Shown piece after piece: positions 9,575 through 18,872 of a DNA stretch of 64,000 bases (within the stretch, counting starts at the first letter, position 1; every line of letters starts with the position of its first letter). The stretch spans positions 620,001 to 684,000 of the forward strand of contig NZ_CP041637.1 in the NCBI RefSeq assembly GCF_007197735.1, in the 5' to 3' direction. Source of the stretch: Formosa sediminum (lineage in GTDB: Bacteria > Bacteroidota > Bacteroidia > Flavobacteriales > Flavobacteriaceae). The notes beneath the pieces are model-generated. The model had not been told where the DNA came from and did no database searches. It saw nothing but the letters and a program-made list of their open reading frames with translations. A program made the translations under genes and the position numbers.

Positions 9575-10864
9575 TTAATAATGACACTTACCACATTCTA
9601 AAGCACCCATCTGCGCAGCTGTTAGCTCCTCAACACCGTACTTTTTAGATAATTCTTCGTGGATTTTTGTATAGTAATCGTTGTCTTTAACTTTTACATT
9701 TGTTTCTCTGTGACAGTTAATACACCATCCCATTGTTAATGGAGCATCTTGATACATAACCTCCATTTCCTCTACAGGACCATGACACGTCTGACACTCC
9801 ACTCCTGCTACAGTAACGTGTTGTGAGTGATTGAAGTAAACGAAATCTGGTAAATTATGAATTCTAACCCATTTAACAGGTTGTGTTTCTCCTGTATATT
9901 TTTGCTCGGTATCATCCCAGCCTACGGCTTTGTATAACTTCTGAATTTCTCCATCGTAAAACTCTTTACTATGTTCTGGAGTTGCTGTAGATTCAGCTAC
10001 TTCGTATATAGACTTATGACAGTTCATACATACATTTAATGATGGTATTCCTGAAGTTTTACTAACTCGAGCTGAAGAGTGACAATATTTACAATCTATA
10101 CCGTTATCTCCCGCGTGAATTTTATGTGAGTAATGTATTGGCTGTACCGGTTGGTAACCTTGATCCACCCCTACTTGCATTAAATACCCATATGCATAAT
10201 AAGCACCAACCAATAAGAATAGAACTACGGTAACTAAAACTAAAAATTGATTTTGAACAAATGCTTTCCATAAAGGCACACCTTTAGTTTTCTCTACTTC
10301 TACACCTTTAGCCTCAGCAAAACGGTTTAAAGTTTGACGCACTAGTATTAAAGCCATAGCTAACAAACCAAACAATATAACTAAAGCACCTAAGATAATT
10401 TGGTTAGATATACCATCACCTTCTCCACTTGCAGGAGCAGCACCAACAGCATCATCAGCTGCAGCAGCCGGAGTTGTTTTTTCTTGTGCAGTATATGCTA
10501 AAATATTATCAAGATCCTCATCAGATAACTGAGGAAAAGCTGTCATTGGTACATTATTGTACTCACTAAAAATTTTATTCGCATAAGCATCGCCAGACTT
10601 GATTAATCCAGAACTGTTACGAACCCATGAATGAATCCAGTCTTTATCTAATCCTTCTTCACTTAATCTTGCTTCGACATTACGCAACGCTGGTCCTGTC
10701 ATTTTTTTATCTAATTGGTGACATGCGGCACAATTAGAATTAAACAATGCTTTTCCTTTTGCCGGGTCGCCTTGAGCCGATACATAGGTTGTAAACGCAA
10801 GTAAAATAACTAGAGCTAAACGAAAGATGTTTTTGCTGAATTTACGGTGAATCACCTGTTTCAT
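9575..10864 (-). CDS. actA: Alternative complex III subunit ActA, hexahaem (1+5) cytochrome c
   Basis: Membrane-anchored multihaem cytochrome c of ACIII and first gene of the operon. It has 429 residues: an N-terminal hydrophobic leader ending near TYVSAQ, a class I monohaem cytochrome domain with CAACH at 45-49, two membrane helices (about 155-175 and 195-220), then a pentahaem part with CKYCH (near 258), CMNCH, CQTCH, CINCH and CGKCH at 424-428. There are six haem motifs in total. The classical ActA is pentahaem, so this gene is the pentahaem protein plus an extra cytochrome c domain, which may act as the built-in electron carrier to the oxidase. That role is an inference. Confidence 0.94.
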   Translation of the reverse strand: MKQVIHRKFSKNIFRLALVILLAFTTYVSAQGDPAKGKALFNSNCAACHQLDKKMTGPALRNVEARLSEEGLDKDWIHSWVRNSSGLIKSGDAYANKIFSEYNNVPMTAFPQLSDEDLDNILAYTAQEKTTPAAAADDAVGAAPASGEGDGISNQIILGALVILFGLLAMALILVRQTLNRFAEAKGVEVEKTKGVPLWKAFVQNQFLVLVTVVLFLLVGAYYAYGYLMQVGVDQGYQPVQPIHYSHKIHAGDNGIDCKYCHSSARVSKTSGIPSLNVCMNCHKSIYEVAESTATPEHSKEFYDGEIQKLYKAVGWDDTEQKYTGETQPVKWVRIHNLPDFVYFNHSQHVTVAGVECQTCHGPVEEMEVMYQDAPLTMGWCINCHRETNVKVKDNDYYTKIHEELSKKYGVEELTAAQMGALECGKCHY

Positions 10865-10945
10865 ATTATTGTTTGAATTAACTTCTTAACTTTGGTAAAA
10901 TTTTCCCATCTAGAATAGACAAAAAAACAGTCATAAAATATGCAA

Positions 10946-10953
10946 CAAAAATA
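10946..10953 (-). promoter_or_regulatory. Candidate -7 element for the act-cox operon
   Basis: Read on the minus strand this is TATTTTTG, matching the Bacteroidota -7 box TAnnTTTG, 82 nt upstream of the actA start. A TTTT rather than TTTG lies roughly where the -33 element should be. The match is moderate and no transcript data are available. Confidence 0.4.
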
Positions 10954-11348
10954 ACATTTAAAGTGGATTGATAAAACGTTATAGTATTGTTAATGATAAT
11001 TTAGAAAAGGTCTAAATAATAAACGATCATCTGCAGTATACTTTGATTCTTTCAGTATTAATGGGGAAAACAGCATATATAAGCACATAATTTTAATGCC
11101 CTAATTTGGTGTAAAGAGGTGCATTATATACTATTAGTAAAATGACTTTAATCATTTTTTTAAATCATTTTAAAGACTATAAACATGAATGTGCAAACGT
11201 TGACATATCACTAAATTTGTGCATTGTTAGATGTTTAATTATATTCTATTTTTTATAAAAAACTAACTTTTAAAATTTATAGCTTCAATTAAAATATAAG
11301 TGAAAAGAGAATCTATTAATGTTTATTATATCTTTATCTTAATTACTT

Positions 11349-11356
11349 TACATTTG
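11349..11356 (+). promoter_or_regulatory. Promoter -7 element for the SPOR-domain gene
   Basis: TACATTTG matches TAnnTTTG exactly and lies 22 nt upstream of the ATG at 11379. The expected -33 TTTG is weak. Confidence 0.55.
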
Positions 11357-11378
11357 CAAATGCAATAAAATCGATAAA

Positions 11379-11774
11379 ATGAAATTATTAAACATAAAAC
11401 TTATAGCCTTAACTGGTTTTTGTGTTGTTACACTTTCTGCTGTAAGCTATGGGCAGCAAGGCCACATTGAGCTTAATCAAGATCCAAAAATTGATAAGTT
11501 ACTAGAAGTAAAAAAAGAAATGAATAAAGACGAAAACGCTACTAACCGTTTTAAAATTCAAATTTATTCAGGAAGTAGACTTGGTGCCGAGAAAGAATTA
11601 TCTAATTATAACAGTGCTTATGATAATTGGAAGGCAACACTAGTATACGAAACACCAAATTATAAAATTTGGGTTGGAAGTTATAGAAGTAGATTAGAAG
11701 CAGATCGTGCACTAGCAGAAATTAAAGATAACTATCCTAACGGGTTTATTTTTCAACCTAAACCTAAAAGTTAA
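11379..11774 (+). CDS. Secreted SPOR-domain protein
   Basis: It has 131 residues with a signal peptide (about 1-25, ending SYGQQ) and a C-terminal SPOR-like domain (about 57-127). That domain starts with the typical FKIQIYSGSR strand and includes the second-repeat pattern YKIWVGSYRSRLEADRAL. SPOR domains bind glycan strands of peptidoglycan that lack stem peptides, so a periplasmic cell-wall-associated role is likely. It has its own promoter and is convergent with infB across a shared terminator. No catalytic domain is attached. I have no specific function to assign. Confidence 0.85.
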   Translation: MKLLNIKLIALTGFCVVTLSAVSYGQQGHIELNQDPKIDKLLEVKKEMNKDENATNRFKIQIYSGSRLGAEKELSNYNSAYDNWKATLVYETPNYKIWVGSYRSRLEADRALAEIKDNYPNGFIFQPKPKS

Positions 11775-11782
11775 CACTTATA

Positions 11783-11832
11783 TATAGTCATAAAAAAAGG
11801 CAACCGATTGGTTGCCTTTTTTTATGACTATA
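11783..11832. terminator. Bidirectional terminator between the SPOR gene and infB
   Basis: A perfect 23-bp inverted repeat (11783-11805 and 11810-11832) with a 4-nt loop. A G+C-rich core, GGCAACC/GGTTGCC, is flanked by A7 and T7, so it reads as an intrinsic terminator on both strands and serves both convergent genes. Confidence 0.93.
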
Positions 11833-11838
11833 TTAAAC

Positions 11839-14754
11839 TTATTTAAGTTTCTTTTTAACTTCAACTTCATGGAATGATTCGATGACGTCACCTTCTTTAA
11901 TATCATTGTAATTCTTAATTTGCATACCACAATCATAGCCTTTGGTTACTTCCTTAACATCATCTTTAAATCGTTTAAGCGACGCTAATTCTCCTGTATA
12001 TACTACAACACCGTCTCTAATTAAACGTATACCATTAGTTCTTACAACTTTACCGTTAGTAACCATACAACCAGCAATGCTTCCTATTTTAGATACTTTA
12101 AAGATTTCTCTAATTTCTGCTGTACCAGTAATTTCTTCTTTAAGCTCTGGAGACAACATACCTTCCATTGCATCTTTAAGATCATTAATAGCATCGTAAA
12201 TAATAGAGTAGGTACGGATATCTATTTCTTCTTTATCAGCAATAGTTCTTGCATTACCCATTGGTCTTACATTAAATCCAATAATAATTGCATCTGAAGC
12301 AGAAGCCAATAATACATCACTCTCTGTAATGGCACCTACACCTTTATGGATGATGTTAACTTGAATTTCTTCGGTAGATAATTTCTGGAATGAATCTGTT
12401 AAAGCTTCTACAGAACCATCTACATCTCCTTTTAAAATAATGTTTAATTCTTGGAAATCCCCTAATGCTATACGACGTCCAATTTCATCTAAAGTAATAT
12501 GACGTTGTGTACGTACAGATTGTTCACGTTGTAATTGCGTACGTTTTGTAGCAATTTGTTTAGCTTCACGCTCGTCTTCAAAAACATTAAATTTATCTCC
12601 AGCCTGTGGTGCACCATCTAATCCTAAAATAGAGACAGGTGTACTTGGCCCAGCTTCTTTAATTTCATTTCCACGCTCATCATGCATGGCTTTAATTTTA
12701 CCACTGTTTTTACCAGCAAGTACGTAATCTCCAATTTTTAATGTTCCAGCTTGTACTAGAATTGTAGACACATATCCTCTACCTTTATCTAGAAATGCTT
12801 CAACAACAGTTCCTAAGGCTAATTTATTAGGATTTGCTTTAAGCTCTAACAATTCGGCTTCAAGTAATACTTTTTCTAATAATTCTTTAACTCCTGTTCC
12901 TTGTTTAGCTGAAATATCATGAGATTGAATTTTACCTCCCCAATCTTCTACTAATAAGTTCATTTGAGCTAAACCTTCCTTAATACGGTCTGGGTTAGCT
13001 GCGGGTCTATCTATTTTGTTAATTGCAAAAACAATCGGTACCCCTGCTGCTTGTGCATGCGCAATAGCTTCTTTTGTTTGAGGCATGATATCGTCATCGG
13101 CAGCAATAACAATAATTGCTAGATCTGTTACTTGAGCACCACGAGCACGCATAGCTGTAAAGGCTTCGTGACCTGGTGTATCTAAGAACGCTATTTTTTG
13201 TCCGCTTTCTAAGGTTACTCCATATGCACCAATATGTTGTGTAATTCCTCCAGATTCTCCAGCGATTACATTTTCCTTACGGATATAATCTAATAACGAT
13301 GTTTTACCGTGATCTACGTGTCCCATTACAGTAATAATAGGTGCACGTTCTACCAAATCTTCTGGTTTATCCTCTACTACTTCTATGTTTTCTTCAAGGT
13401 CTGAAGTCACAAATTCTACTTGGTAACCAAATTCATCTGCTACAATAGAAAGTGTTTCAGCATCTAAACGCTGGTTCATAGTAACCATCATACCTAACGA
13501 CATACATGCCGAGATAATTTGAGTTACTGAAACATCCATCATAGTAGCAACTTCACTAGCAGTAACAAATTCTGTTACTTTTAAGATTTTGCTTTCTGCT
13601 TCTTGTTGATCAATGTCTTTCTGACTTTGTTCTCTATGTGAATCTCTTTTATCTCTACGATATTTTGCACCTTTACCTTTATTGGATTTACCTTGAAGTT
13701 TTTCTAAAGTTTCTCTAACTTGTTTTTGTACTTCTGCTTCGCTAGGCTCCTCTTTAACTATTGGACGTTTAGATTGACCTGGACCGCCAGCTCTTTTTCC
13801 TTTATAGTTGCTAGGTTTAACCGTTCTTCCTGGTCCGTTAGAATTTCCTCCAGGTTTATTTGTATTATCTCCAGGTTTACTAATACGTCTACGTTTTCTT
13901 TTATTCGCAGAGGCATTATCTCCTGTTTTAGCAACAGGTTTCTTTTTAGGTTTATTAAATTGGGATAAATCTATTTTTTCTCCTGCAATTTTTGGTCCTG
14001 AAAGTTTAGTATATTTAGTTTCAATACGCTCGTCTACAACCGGTTTATCTTCTTCTGCCTTAGGCTCCGTTTTTTTAACGGGTTCTGTTGGTTTTGAAAA
14101 GTTTTTTTTCTTGTCCTCTTGAACAGGTTTTGAAGGCGTTGGTTGTGAAGGTGGTGTTACAGTTTTAGGCTTTTGCTCTACTTTAGGAGTGTGGTGTTGT
14201 ACTTTAGAGTGATCCTTTTGAACTGGTTTTTGTTCTTTATACTCTGGTTTAGTTACGGGTTTCACTATAGGTTTTTCTTCCTGTTTCGCCTCAACTTTAA
14301 CCTTTTTCTCTTCTGAAACAATCTCCTTAGGTTTCTCCTCTTCTGCTTTTGGCTGGACGGGTACTTCCTTTTTCTCTACAGGTTTAGTCGTTTCCTTAGG
14401 TTTAGGATTTAAATCGATTTTACCTACTTGTTTTGGACCTGAGAGATGTGATTTGGCTTTAACTATCTGGTCTCTCTTAGCTTCTTCTTTTTGTTTAGCT
14501 TCAAGTTCGCGCTCGCGCTGTTCACGCAAGGCTTCTTTTTCTTTCAGCTTCGCTTCGCTTACTTCTTGAGAGGCCACCTTCTTACTTGCATCTGTTTGAA
14601 ATTCTCCAGAAAGCACATTGTATACTTCCTGTGAAATTTTTGTAGTAGGACGCTTATCGATTTCCATACCTTTAGACTCTAAAAAATCTACTGCACGGTC
14701 GATAGAGATGTTTAACTCACGTAAAACTTTATTTAATCTTATTGTTTCAGCCAT
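11839..14754 (-). CDS. infB: Translation initiation factor IF-2
   Basis: GTPase that places initiator tRNA on the 30S subunit and promotes subunit joining. It has 971 residues. The N-terminus has an IF2-N helical domain ([18 protein letters not shown]), then a long disordered Lys/Pro/Glu-rich stretch (about 60-390), a second IF2-N domain, and the G domain with P-loop GHVDHGKTS near 478, DTPGHE near 529 and NKID near 578, followed by the beta-barrel and C-terminal domains. The length is typical of Bacteroidota IF-2. It is last in the rimP-nusA-infB operon, 30 bp after nusA. Confidence 0.98.
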   Translation of the reverse strand: MAETIRLNKVLRELNISIDRAVDFLESKGMEIDKRPTTKISQEVYNVLSGEFQTDASKKVASQEVSEAKLKEKEALREQRERELEAKQKEEAKRDQIVKAKSHLSGPKQVGKIDLNPKPKETTKPVEKKEVPVQPKAEEEKPKEIVSEEKKVKVEAKQEEKPIVKPVTKPEYKEQKPVQKDHSKVQHHTPKVEQKPKTVTPPSQPTPSKPVQEDKKKNFSKPTEPVKKTEPKAEEDKPVVDERIETKYTKLSGPKIAGEKIDLSQFNKPKKKPVAKTGDNASANKRKRRRISKPGDNTNKPGGNSNGPGRTVKPSNYKGKRAGGPGQSKRPIVKEEPSEAEVQKQVRETLEKLQGKSNKGKGAKYRRDKRDSHREQSQKDIDQQEAESKILKVTEFVTASEVATMMDVSVTQIISACMSLGMMVTMNQRLDAETLSIVADEFGYQVEFVTSDLEENIEVVEDKPEDLVERAPIITVMGHVDHGKTSLLDYIRKENVIAGESGGITQHIGAYGVTLESGQKIAFLDTPGHEAFTAMRARGAQVTDLAIIVIAADDDIMPQTKEAIAHAQAAGVPIVFAINKIDRPAANPDRIKEGLAQMNLLVEDWGGKIQSHDISAKQGTGVKELLEKVLLEAELLELKANPNKLALGTVVEAFLDKGRGYVSTILVQAGTLKIGDYVLAGKNSGKIKAMHDERGNEIKEAGPSTPVSILGLDGAPQAGDKFNVFEDEREAKQIATKRTQLQREQSVRTQRHITLDEIGRRIALGDFQELNIILKGDVDGSVEALTDSFQKLSTEEIQVNIIHKGVGAITESDVLLASASDAIIIGFNVRPMGNARTIADKEEIDIRTYSIIYDAINDLKDAMEGMLSPELKEEITGTAEIREIFKVSKIGSIAGCMVTNGKVVRTNGIRLIRDGVVVYTGELASLKRFKDDVKEVTKGYDCGMQIKNYNDIKEGDVIESFHEVEVKKKLK

Positions 14755-14784
14755 AAATTGCCTTTAATATACCCCAAATATAAG

Positions 14785-16017
14785 TTATTCTTCAAACTCT
14801 TCTCTAAGAATTCTAATAACTTCGTTAATTGTTTCTTCTTCTAAATCTGTTCTTTTCACCAAATCTTCTACATCTTGGTCTAGAACACTTTTTGCTGTAT
14901 CAAGCCCAGCTTTGCTTAACTCATCAATAATCCAGCTATCAATTTCATCAGAAAACTCGGTTAACTCCACGTCTTCTTCTGCACCTTCTCTAAATACATC
15001 AATCTCATAACCTGTTAATTGACCGGCTAATCTGATGTTGTGACCACCACGTCCAATGGCTTTACTTACTTCTTCAGGTTTTAAAATAACTTCTGCACGT
15101 TTATTTTCTTCATCAATTTTAATTGATGTCACTTTTGCTGGACTTAGCGCTCTAGTGATGTACAATTGCAAGTTACTTGTAAAATTGATAACATCTATAT
15201 TTTCGTTACCTAATTCACGAACTATGCCGTGAATTCTAGATCCTTTCATACCTACACAGGCACCAACTGGATCTATACGATCATCGTAAGAATCTACTGC
15301 TACTTTTGCTTTTTCACCTGGTATTCTTACTACATTTTTAACAGAAATTAATCCATCAAAAACTTCTGGTATTTCTTGTTCGAATAATTTTTCTAAAAAT
15401 AAAGGTGATGTACGCGACATAATAATTGCCGGTTTACTTCCCTTTAATTCTACATTTTCAATTACTCCTCTTACATTATCTCCTTTTCGGAAAAAATCCG
15501 AAGGAATTTGTTTTTCTTTTGGTAAAATGATTTCGTTTCCTTCATCATCTAACAAAATTACAGCTCTATGACGAATATGGTGCACTTCTGCCGTATAAAT
15601 ATCTCCAATTAAGTCTTTAAACTGTTTGTAAATATTTGTATTGTCGTGTTCATGAATTTTAGAAATTAAATTTTGACGCAATGCTAAGATAGCACGACGA
15701 CCTAAATCTATTAACTTCACTTCTTCAGACACATCTTCACCTACTTCAAAATCAGGCTCAATTTTACGAGCTTCACTTAATGAAATCTCTTGATTTGGTT
15801 CTTCAACCTCCCCATCTGCAACTACAATACGGTTTCTCCATATTTCTAAATCGCCTTTATCTGGATTTATAATAATATCAAAATTATCATCATCTCCAAA
15901 TTTTTTCTTTAATGCGTTTCTAAAAACATCTTCTAAAATCGCCATTAACGTTACACGATCTATTAATTTATCGTCCTTAAATTCTGAAAAAGAATCAATT
16001 AACGCAAGATTTTCCAT
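14785..16017 (-). CDS. nusA: Transcription termination/antitermination factor NusA
   Basis: RNA polymerase-binding factor that controls pausing, termination and antitermination. It has 410 residues: N-terminal domain (about 1-125, including LMAILEDVFRNALKKKFG), S1 domain (about 130-200), and two KH domains (about 225-370, with CVGMKGSRIHGIVRELG and KAIGRGGHNIRLAG). A short acidic C-terminal tail replaces the longer repeats of enterobacterial NusA, as is usual for Bacteroidota. It lies 12 bp after rimP. The hairpin in the operon leader may make expression self-regulating. Confidence 0.98.
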   Translation of the reverse strand: MENLALIDSFSEFKDDKLIDRVTLMAILEDVFRNALKKKFGDDDNFDIIINPDKGDLEIWRNRIVVADGEVEEPNQEISLSEARKIEPDFEVGEDVSEEVKLIDLGRRAILALRQNLISKIHEHDNTNIYKQFKDLIGDIYTAEVHHIRHRAVILLDDEGNEIILPKEKQIPSDFFRKGDNVRGVIENVELKGSKPAIIMSRTSPLFLEKLFEQEIPEVFDGLISVKNVVRIPGEKAKVAVDSYDDRIDPVGACVGMKGSRIHGIVRELGNENIDVINFTSNLQLYITRALSPAKVTSIKIDEENKRAEVILKPEEVSKAIGRGGHNIRLAGQLTGYEIDVFREGAEEDVELTEFSDEIDSWIIDELSKAGLDTAKSVLDQDVEDLVKRTDLEEETINEVIRILREEFEE

Positions 16018-16029
16018 AACTCTTTTGAA

Positions 16030-16491
16030 TTAAAATTTAATCATCACTTTAGCTTCTACAATGTCGTTATAAGAAATATTTGCTTTTTTCTGAACAGTAA
16101 CTTTGCCTTTACCTACTGGTTTTGGCTCTCTTGCTTTCCATTCTAAAACTATTTCATCTTCATTAGCATCTACTAAAACAGCTTCAATAGTCTCTGTTTT
16201 GGTCTTAACTTCTAATGTTCTTCCTATATTTTTAGCATATTGCCTGCTTAGTAATAACGGAGATGCTGCTCCTGCAGACATAACTTCTAAAGAAAAATCT
16301 TGTTCTTCTCTGTCTATTCCTGATTCTATAGCCCGACTTACAAACATACAATCCTCTACACTCACACCTTCATCTCCATCAATAATGATTTTAATAGCAT
16401 GCTCTGCGGAAATAGTTAAACTTATCAAAAACAAATCATTTCGTTCTTGTAAGGTCTTTTCTAATAAATCTTCAACAGTTGTTCTAAACAT
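16030..16491 (-). CDS. rimP: Ribosome maturation factor RimP
   Basis: Small factor needed for 30S subunit maturation. It has 153 residues, with the N-terminal alpha/beta domain including ISAEHAIKIIIDGDEGVSVEDC and the pattern LEVMSAGAASPL, close to the family's LEVSSPG. The C-terminal Sm-like barrel follows (about 85-153). It is first in the rimP-nusA-infB operon, a very conserved order. The ATG at 16491 follows a terminator-like hairpin. Confidence 0.95.
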   Translation of the reverse strand: MFRTTVEDLLEKTLQERNDLFLISLTISAEHAIKIIIDGDEGVSVEDCMFVSRAIESGIDREEQDFSLEVMSAGAASPLLLSRQYAKNIGRTLEVKTKTETIEAVLVDANEDEIVLEWKAREPKPVGKGKVTVQKKANISYNDIVEAKVMIKF

Positions 16492-16501
16492 TTTTTAGTA
16501 T

Positions 16502-16525
16502 AAAAAGAGGGGACTCTGTCCCCTC
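16502..16525 (-). promoter_or_regulatory. Terminator-like hairpin in the rimP-nusA-infB leader (possible attenuator)
   Basis: GAGGGGAC and GTCCCCTC form an 8-bp G+C-rich stem with a 3-nt loop (16507-16525). On the minus strand a run of five T (16502-16506) follows at once, 11 nt before the rimP ATG. It has the full form of an intrinsic terminator but lies inside the leader, downstream of the promoter at 16552-16559. Confidence 0.7.
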
Positions 16526-16551
16526 GCATATTCTTTTTTCTTACAACGTGG

Positions 16552-16559
16552 CAAATATA
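16552..16559 (-). promoter_or_regulatory. Promoter -7 element for rimP-nusA-infB
   Basis: On the minus strand this reads TATATTTG, an exact TAnnTTTG match, 61 nt upstream of the rimP start. A TTG-containing sequence lies about 21 nt further upstream. Confidence 0.6.
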
Positions 16560-16651
16560 CAATTTTTTTATTAATTAACGCAAGCTTTCAAATATCAAAT
16601 TTTATCCGTAATTTTATACTGCCGTTTAACCAAAAAAACTAAAACATACTC

Positions 16652-17479
16652 ATGAAAAGAATAATGGTCCCAACAGATTTTTCGGACGAAGCAGAATACG
16701 CTACTAAAGTTGCCGCTAAATTTGCTAAAAAATTTGATTGTGAAATACACTTATTACACATGATAGATCTTCCTGTTGCAGAACTAGATAAAATGCACCC
16801 TACTTATAGCGAAATACCGGAGGCACTTTATTTCATGAAACTTGCAGCAAAAAAATTTAACGAACTCTTAGAGAAAAACTTTTTACAAGACATTACCGTA
16901 CATCACTCTATAAAAACCAACTCTACATTTCAAGGTATAAATGAAACTGCAAGAGAATTAGATATTGATCTTATAGTTATGGGCTCTCATGGCGCAACAG
17001 GTTTTAAAGAAATCTTTATTGGCTCTAACACAGAGAAAGTTGTACGTACTTCTGAAGTCCCAGTTTTAGTTATTAAAAGTTCTATAAACGAATTTAAAGC
17101 AGATGACATGGTGTTTGCCTCAGATTTTAATATTGAAAACAAACATACCTACACAGAAGCCATAAAATTTGCTGAAAAATTTAATTCTAAAATTCACTTA
17201 CTATTAGTAAACACACCTAACACCTTTTCTACAAGTAAAGAATCTCTAGACCGTATTGAAAAATTCATTGAAGGTTCTGATTACAAAAATTACACCATAA
17301 ACATTCAAAACGACGATACTATTGAAAAAGGCATTTTAAACTTTGCTGAAAAAATTAGCGCAGATATTATTGGCATTAGCACCAATGGGAGACAAGGTAT
17401 TGCACATTTCTTTAATGGTAGCATTAGCGAAGACATAGTTAACCACGCCGTAAGACCTGTTATTACTTTTAAAATTTAA
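16652..17479 (+). CDS. Tandem-domain universal stress protein
   Basis: Cytoplasmic UspA-family protein of 275 residues with two Usp domains. Domain 1 (about 1-147) opens with RIMVPTDFSDEAEYA and carries the nucleotide-binding signature GSHGATGFKEIFIGSNTEKV, where the G-x2-G-x9-G-(S/T) pattern suggests ATP binding. Domain 2 (about 150-275) has a weaker form, STNGRQGIAHFFNGSISE, so it may bind less well. It is a single gene, divergent from rimP, and ends at a good terminator. Confidence 0.93.
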   Translation: MKRIMVPTDFSDEAEYATKVAAKFAKKFDCEIHLLHMIDLPVAELDKMHPTYSEIPEALYFMKLAAKKFNELLEKNFLQDITVHHSIKTNSTFQGINETARELDIDLIVMGSHGATGFKEIFIGSNTEKVVRTSEVPVLVIKSSINEFKADDMVFASDFNIENKHTYTEAIKFAEKFNSKIHLLLVNTPNTFSTSKESLDRIEKFIEGSDYKNYTINIQNDDTIEKGILNFAEKISADIIGISTNGRQGIAHFFNGSISEDIVNHAVRPVITFKI

Positions 17480-17537
17480 CACAAACAACATATATATTTT
17501 AAAATCTTAAGAGCTAGTCAATTATTCTCAAGAAAAA

Positions 17538-17570
17538 AAAACCACTTTATTAAGGTGGTTTTTTGTTTTT
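17538..17570 (+). terminator. Terminator after the universal stress protein gene
   Basis: AAACCAC pairs with GTGGTTT and a T-rich tract follows. The flanking A and T tracts extend the stem and may let it work on both strands. Confidence 0.85.
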
Positions 17571-17600
17571 CTTAAGAAAAAAACCTTTACTACTCACCTA

Positions 17601-17838
17601 TCAAAGGTAGCACCTCCTGAACAACGCATCAATTGAGGTTTGCACATAACGTTCAAAAGTATATAACATCATAAATACTCCAAAAATCAGTAGCTTCGAC
17701 AGCTTCTAACTCCAAAAAATCGCTTAGAGTAACTTTCTTTTCTACATTATACAAACCTTCAAACATTTCACGTTCTGTTTCTTATACAGATACAGCAAAA
17801 CTAAACAATACAGCTAATACAATTAAGGTGTTTTCACA
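17601..17838 (-). pseudogene. Decayed gene for a small secreted protein
   Basis: On the minus strand one frame reads a leader-like LIVLAVLFSFAVSV, then a TAA where a Gln would end a flavobacterial signal peptide (positions 17782-17784), then about 40 uninterrupted codons including EREMFEGLYNVEKKV and LELEAVEATDFWSIYD. The next stop in that frame can be bypassed only by a frame change. No intact start codon remains; a GTG TGA replaces the expected ATG region. The sequence resembles a short secreted flavobacterial family that I recall as having a similar FW.IYD pattern, but I cannot name it. The remnant is probably non-functional. Confidence 0.6.
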
Positions 17839-18136
17839 CAGGTTACTTATTCATTAATAATATTTTACAAAACACTTATAAATATATAATATAATTACTT
17901 AAACCCAAACACCCTACTTACACTACTAATTATTAATACATTGATCCACACGATGTAAACAATTAAATTCAAATTTTTTGAACAAAAACAGACCTCTTTC
18001 CATTCGTCTAGAATCTATTTTTTTTCTAGAAAAACAAAAACTATTTTTATATATTTGATAATACCTACTTATAAAACCTTTTAATAATTTAACAAAGGTG
18101 CTTAAAATTTGATTATAATAAATATTTACCCAAATT

Positions 18137-18577
18137 ATGATGCAACAACCTCCTACATTTAACAATGCTATTTTAGACAATACACTTGGTCTTTTAGCTG
18201 CTTACGAAGCCCCTGAATTTAAAGCTATTTTTAAAGAAACAAATCCATGCAAAATTGATATGAACTATATTGCCAAAGCACTACAAAAAGAACATTGGAA
18301 AAACTATACAAAAGAGTATATTAAAAATAAACTTATTAACGACGGCTATATAAAAGAACATGAAAATGGAAACCTATCCATAACGCTATACGGATTAGAG
18401 TTTCAAAAAGAAGGCGGATACTATATACAGGAACTCAACAAAAATCAAATAAACACAACCGCAACTACTTTTAGTAGAATAAAACAAAAATTTAATTGGG
18501 AGTTTTTTTTAATTGGTTCGGCATTATTTATAATCCAATTGTTATCCATTAATTTTATTAAAGATTTTTTTAAATAA
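18137..18577 (+). CDS. Hypothetical protein with a winged-helix-like domain and C-terminal membrane anchor
   Basis: It has 146 residues and I do not recognise the family. Residues about 37-90 (YIAKALQKEHWKNYTKEYIK and INDGYIKEHENGNLSITLYG) look like a winged-helix fold: two helices followed by a beta hairpin. Residues about 122-142 are one hydrophobic helix, so the protein is probably tail-anchored with its soluble part in the cytoplasm. It starts MMQQPP; either Met could be used. It is a single gene between a decayed gene and tRNA-Gln. Confidence 0.7.
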   Translation: MMQQPPTFNNAILDNTLGLLAAYEAPEFKAIFKETNPCKIDMNYIAKALQKEHWKNYTKEYIKNKLINDGYIKEHENGNLSITLYGLEFQKEGGYYIQELNKNQINTTATTFSRIKQKFNWEFFLIGSALFIIQLLSINFIKDFFK

Positions 18578-18610
18578 AACACCGTAAATCACAATTAATC
18601 TATAAAATAA

Positions 18611-18643
18611 CAAAACCCCAACCTTTTTCAAGATTGGGGTTTG
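18611..18643. terminator. Terminator between the anchored protein gene and tRNA-Gln
   Basis: AAACCCCAA pairs with TTGGGGTTT around a 12-nt loop. It lies between convergent transcription units and could serve both, although the T tracts are short. Confidence 0.7.
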
Positions 18644-18646
18644 TTG

Positions 18647-18719
18647 TTGGCCCACTAGGGCTCGAACCTAGACTCTTTGGTACCAAAAACCAACGTGTTG
18701 CCAGTTACACCATAGGCCA
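18647..18719 (-). tRNA. tRNA-Gln (anticodon UUG)
   Basis: It folds as a complete 73-nt cloverleaf: acceptor TGGCCTA/TGGGCCA, D stem GTGT/ACAC, anticodon stem TTGGT/ACCAA with loop TTTTGGT (anticodon TTG), and T arm CTAGG-TTCGAGC-CCTAG. The U1-A72 start fits glutamine tRNA. No CCA is encoded. Confidence 0.96.
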
Positions 18720-18872
18720 TCAATAATTTGAGAGTGCAAATATAGAACATTTTATAATACACACAAACTTTTTTTTAAAAAAAATTAATCTAATTATTAA
18801 GGTTTACATAAAACGCTTCACTGTTACATATTTATTATTAAATTCGCCCTACCGAATAAATAACAAAATTTC

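Larger units (their letters stand above)
10865..11378. other. 514-bp divergent intergenic region between actA and the SPOR-domain gene
   Basis: No convincing protein-coding frame is present. It carries the candidate promoters for both flanking genes. On the plus strand there is also a short A+T-rich hairpin, AAATGA (11140-11145) with TCATTT (11152-11157), running into a T tract that ends at 11161. This could end a short transcript, but I could not identify its origin. Otherwise nothing is recognisable. Confidence 0.5.

Noticed and set aside
13720-14122. Plus-strand frames opposite the N-terminal half of infB
   Set aside because: They arise from low-complexity Lys/Pro/Glu codons on the coding strand and resemble no protein.
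14000-14700. Repetitive-looking sequence in infB as a possible tandem repeat or CRISPR-like array
   Set aside because: It is the disordered Lys/Pro/Glu-rich linker of IF-2. Repeat units are not of constant length and there are no spacers.
17926-18180. 84-residue minus-strand frame before the winged-helix-like gene
   Set aside because: It overlaps the start of the plus-strand gene and its composition (Ile, Tyr, Lys, Phe-rich, no domain pattern) is that of random A+T-rich sequence.
18647-18719. tRNA-Gln as an integration site for a mobile element
   Set aside because: No integrase, direct repeat of the tRNA 3' end or change in gene content is visible on either side.
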